NCBI GenBank assembly: GCA_000310025.1
Contig: FN648498.1
Location: forward strand, 126,638 to 147,578
DNA from: Ectocarpus siliculosus
Lineage: Eukaryota > Sar > Phaeophyceae > Ectocarpales > Ectocarpaceae
DNA: 20,941 nucleotides
Direction of reading: 5' to 3'
Made by a program: the position numbers and the translations under genes. Below, piece by piece: positions 19,773-20,941 of this stretch (position 1 is its first letter; each line of letters opens with the position of its first letter). The notes beneath the pieces were generated by a model. The model was not told where the DNA came from. It saw only the letters and a program-made list of their open reading frames with translations, and ran no database searches.

Positions 19773-20269
19773 TCAGCACTACACAGCAGGATTCGACGAA
19801 ATATAGCGTCTCTGGATAGGCGATGCATCTATATGCTGTGTTGCGGCCGCGGCGGGGTCGCGGTCCCTCTCAAATCCCCCCGATACTGCTGTTTTTTGCT
19901 CAACATTGTGTCTTGGGCAACGCGCACGCAACCAGCCGATCCTCTCCGTCTCGAGCCTGTAAGCCTGTGGCTGAAACGATACAACTGGGTGGTTGTGTGG
20001 TTGTACACGAACCACAACGCGTGCTCGTAACCTGCCGCAGCAGTATGTCCGTTCGGGTGAGGCCCAAAGAGAAAAGCAGGTTGCCCTCAAGACGGTTTTG
20101 CTTTAGAGAGCAGATTGCCGAGAGACAAAGCACGTTGTAGCGCTTTTATGGGACGCCGTATCACATACCGCACACCGCAGCTTACCGTGGGTTGCACAAG
20201 ATACCACACACCCTGGACCGACTTTCAAAATTCGATTACTCGGCAGGGAAAACAGCGACGGTGCCAGAA

Positions 20270-20941
20270 ATGGCGGCGTTGGAAGTGTCTCGTCCAGAGC
20301 GTTCCCGAAGTGAATTATTTGATTTCGGCATCCTCTTCGTCGTGGAACAGTATGTGGAGGTTTTATGTTCGATCTAGAGGGAATGGTATCTTAGGATCGG
20401 GTGCCGAGTACCCCTAAGCCGGATGTCACCCCGCACCACCAGCGTTTGTGATGCGACATAGCAGTAGCTCCCTTTTCTACCTTCCCTCACAGCCCGGCCG
20501 ACGCCGCCGACGAAAAACAGGTACGACGGGGCGACAGAAGCGGCGGTGTTGCGCTGCGCGCTCCTGGCCCTTGGCCTCCCGCTAAAGAGCGCCGCGCACC
20601 TGCTCTGGCAGTCCGGGGACATCGTCGACCTTGGCACCCCGATCACGGACGGCGCCACCCTTCACCTCGACACCGTCCGCGAGCTGGCGCTGCCGTCACA
20701 AGAGGCCGCCGGCGATGTCTACACCAGCGGTGGCCACGACCACGGCGGTAGTAGCAGCAGCACCGCCCAGCGGCGTGTGAACAGCTCGAACACCGCGGTC
20801 GGCGGCGGCGGCGGCGGCGGCGAAGGGGGAGTCGCGCCAACCCGGCGTGGTGGCTCGGTCTCGGGAACGGCCTCTGGCGGCGGCGGGGACTGCCGGCAGC
20901 GGCCGTCGGCGTCCGAGTAAACGCTGGCGAAGCGGAGGGCG
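20270..20941 (+). CDS. Unknown protein, 5' part (runs off the right edge)
   Basis: The best-supported piece is the exon 20493-20916. It follows a strong pyrimidine-rich acceptor (CTTCCCTCACAG) and ends at a possible GTAAAC donor just before an in-frame TAA. It encodes RPTPPTKNRYDGATEAAV, LRCALLALGLPLKSAAHLLW and QSGDIVDLGTPITDGATLHL, then low-complexity His/Ser/Gly sequence including seven consecutive Gly. A first exon at 20270-20309 (MAALEVSRPERSR) with donor GAA|GTGAAT joins it in phase 1, giving an intron of 183 bp; this start is tentative. I do not recognise the family. The segment around GDIVDLGTPITDGATLHL vaguely resembles the end of a ubiquitin-like fold, which is not enough to name it. 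The 3' end lies outside the window. Confidence 0.45.

Overview
The window looks like nuclear DNA of a photosynthetic stramenopile, most likely a brown alga (Ectocarpus-like). This is inferred from GC-rich exons with long Gly/Ala/Ser/Gln runs, introns of about 100-1000 bp with GT..AG borders and pyrimidine-rich 3' ends, wide spacing between genes, and a plastid-type signal peptidase. I see no bacterial operons, rRNA, tRNA or CRISPR arrays.

From left to right: (1) positions 1-1737 hold no gene I can support. (2) Positions 1738-4719, minus strand, carry a four-exon gene for a YVH1/DUSP12-type zinc-binding protein. I assembled it from small exons by splice phase and family motifs; it has no visible phosphatase domain. 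(3) Positions 5596-7480, minus strand, encode a type I signal peptidase of the thylakoidal processing peptidase type, with a Ser/Lys dyad and an in-frame poly-Gln tract. A further upstream exon is possible at 8337-8539. (4) Positions 10708-14141, plus strand, carry a two-exon gene for an 869-residue fusion of an ACAD10/11-type phosphotransferase (APH) domain followed by a HAD hydrolase domain, with no acyl-CoA dehydrogenase domain. (5) Positions 15456-16256, minus strand, carry a single-exon DUF202 membrane protein gene whose start codon lies inside a copy of a dispersed repeat. (6) Positions 16951-18392 form a repeat-rich zone: a 99-bp tandem duplication whose second copy is interrupted by a 1,224-bp element with 53-bp terminal inverted repeats and a 3-bp target duplication, with three 220-bp tandem cassettes inside. 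(7) Positions 19356-19772 (minus) and 20270-20941 (plus) hold exon candidates of unknown function; the second runs off the window.

The genes do not form an obvious pathway. The zinc protein is probably linked to ribosome assembly, the peptidase to thylakoid lumen protein maturation, and the APH-HAD protein possibly to lipid or acyl metabolism by analogy with ACAD10/11. The peptidase and APH-HAD genes are divergent. The APH-HAD and DUF202 genes are convergent, with 1.3 kb of probable 3' UTR between them. All exon models come from reading the sequence; no alignment, search or transcript data were used.
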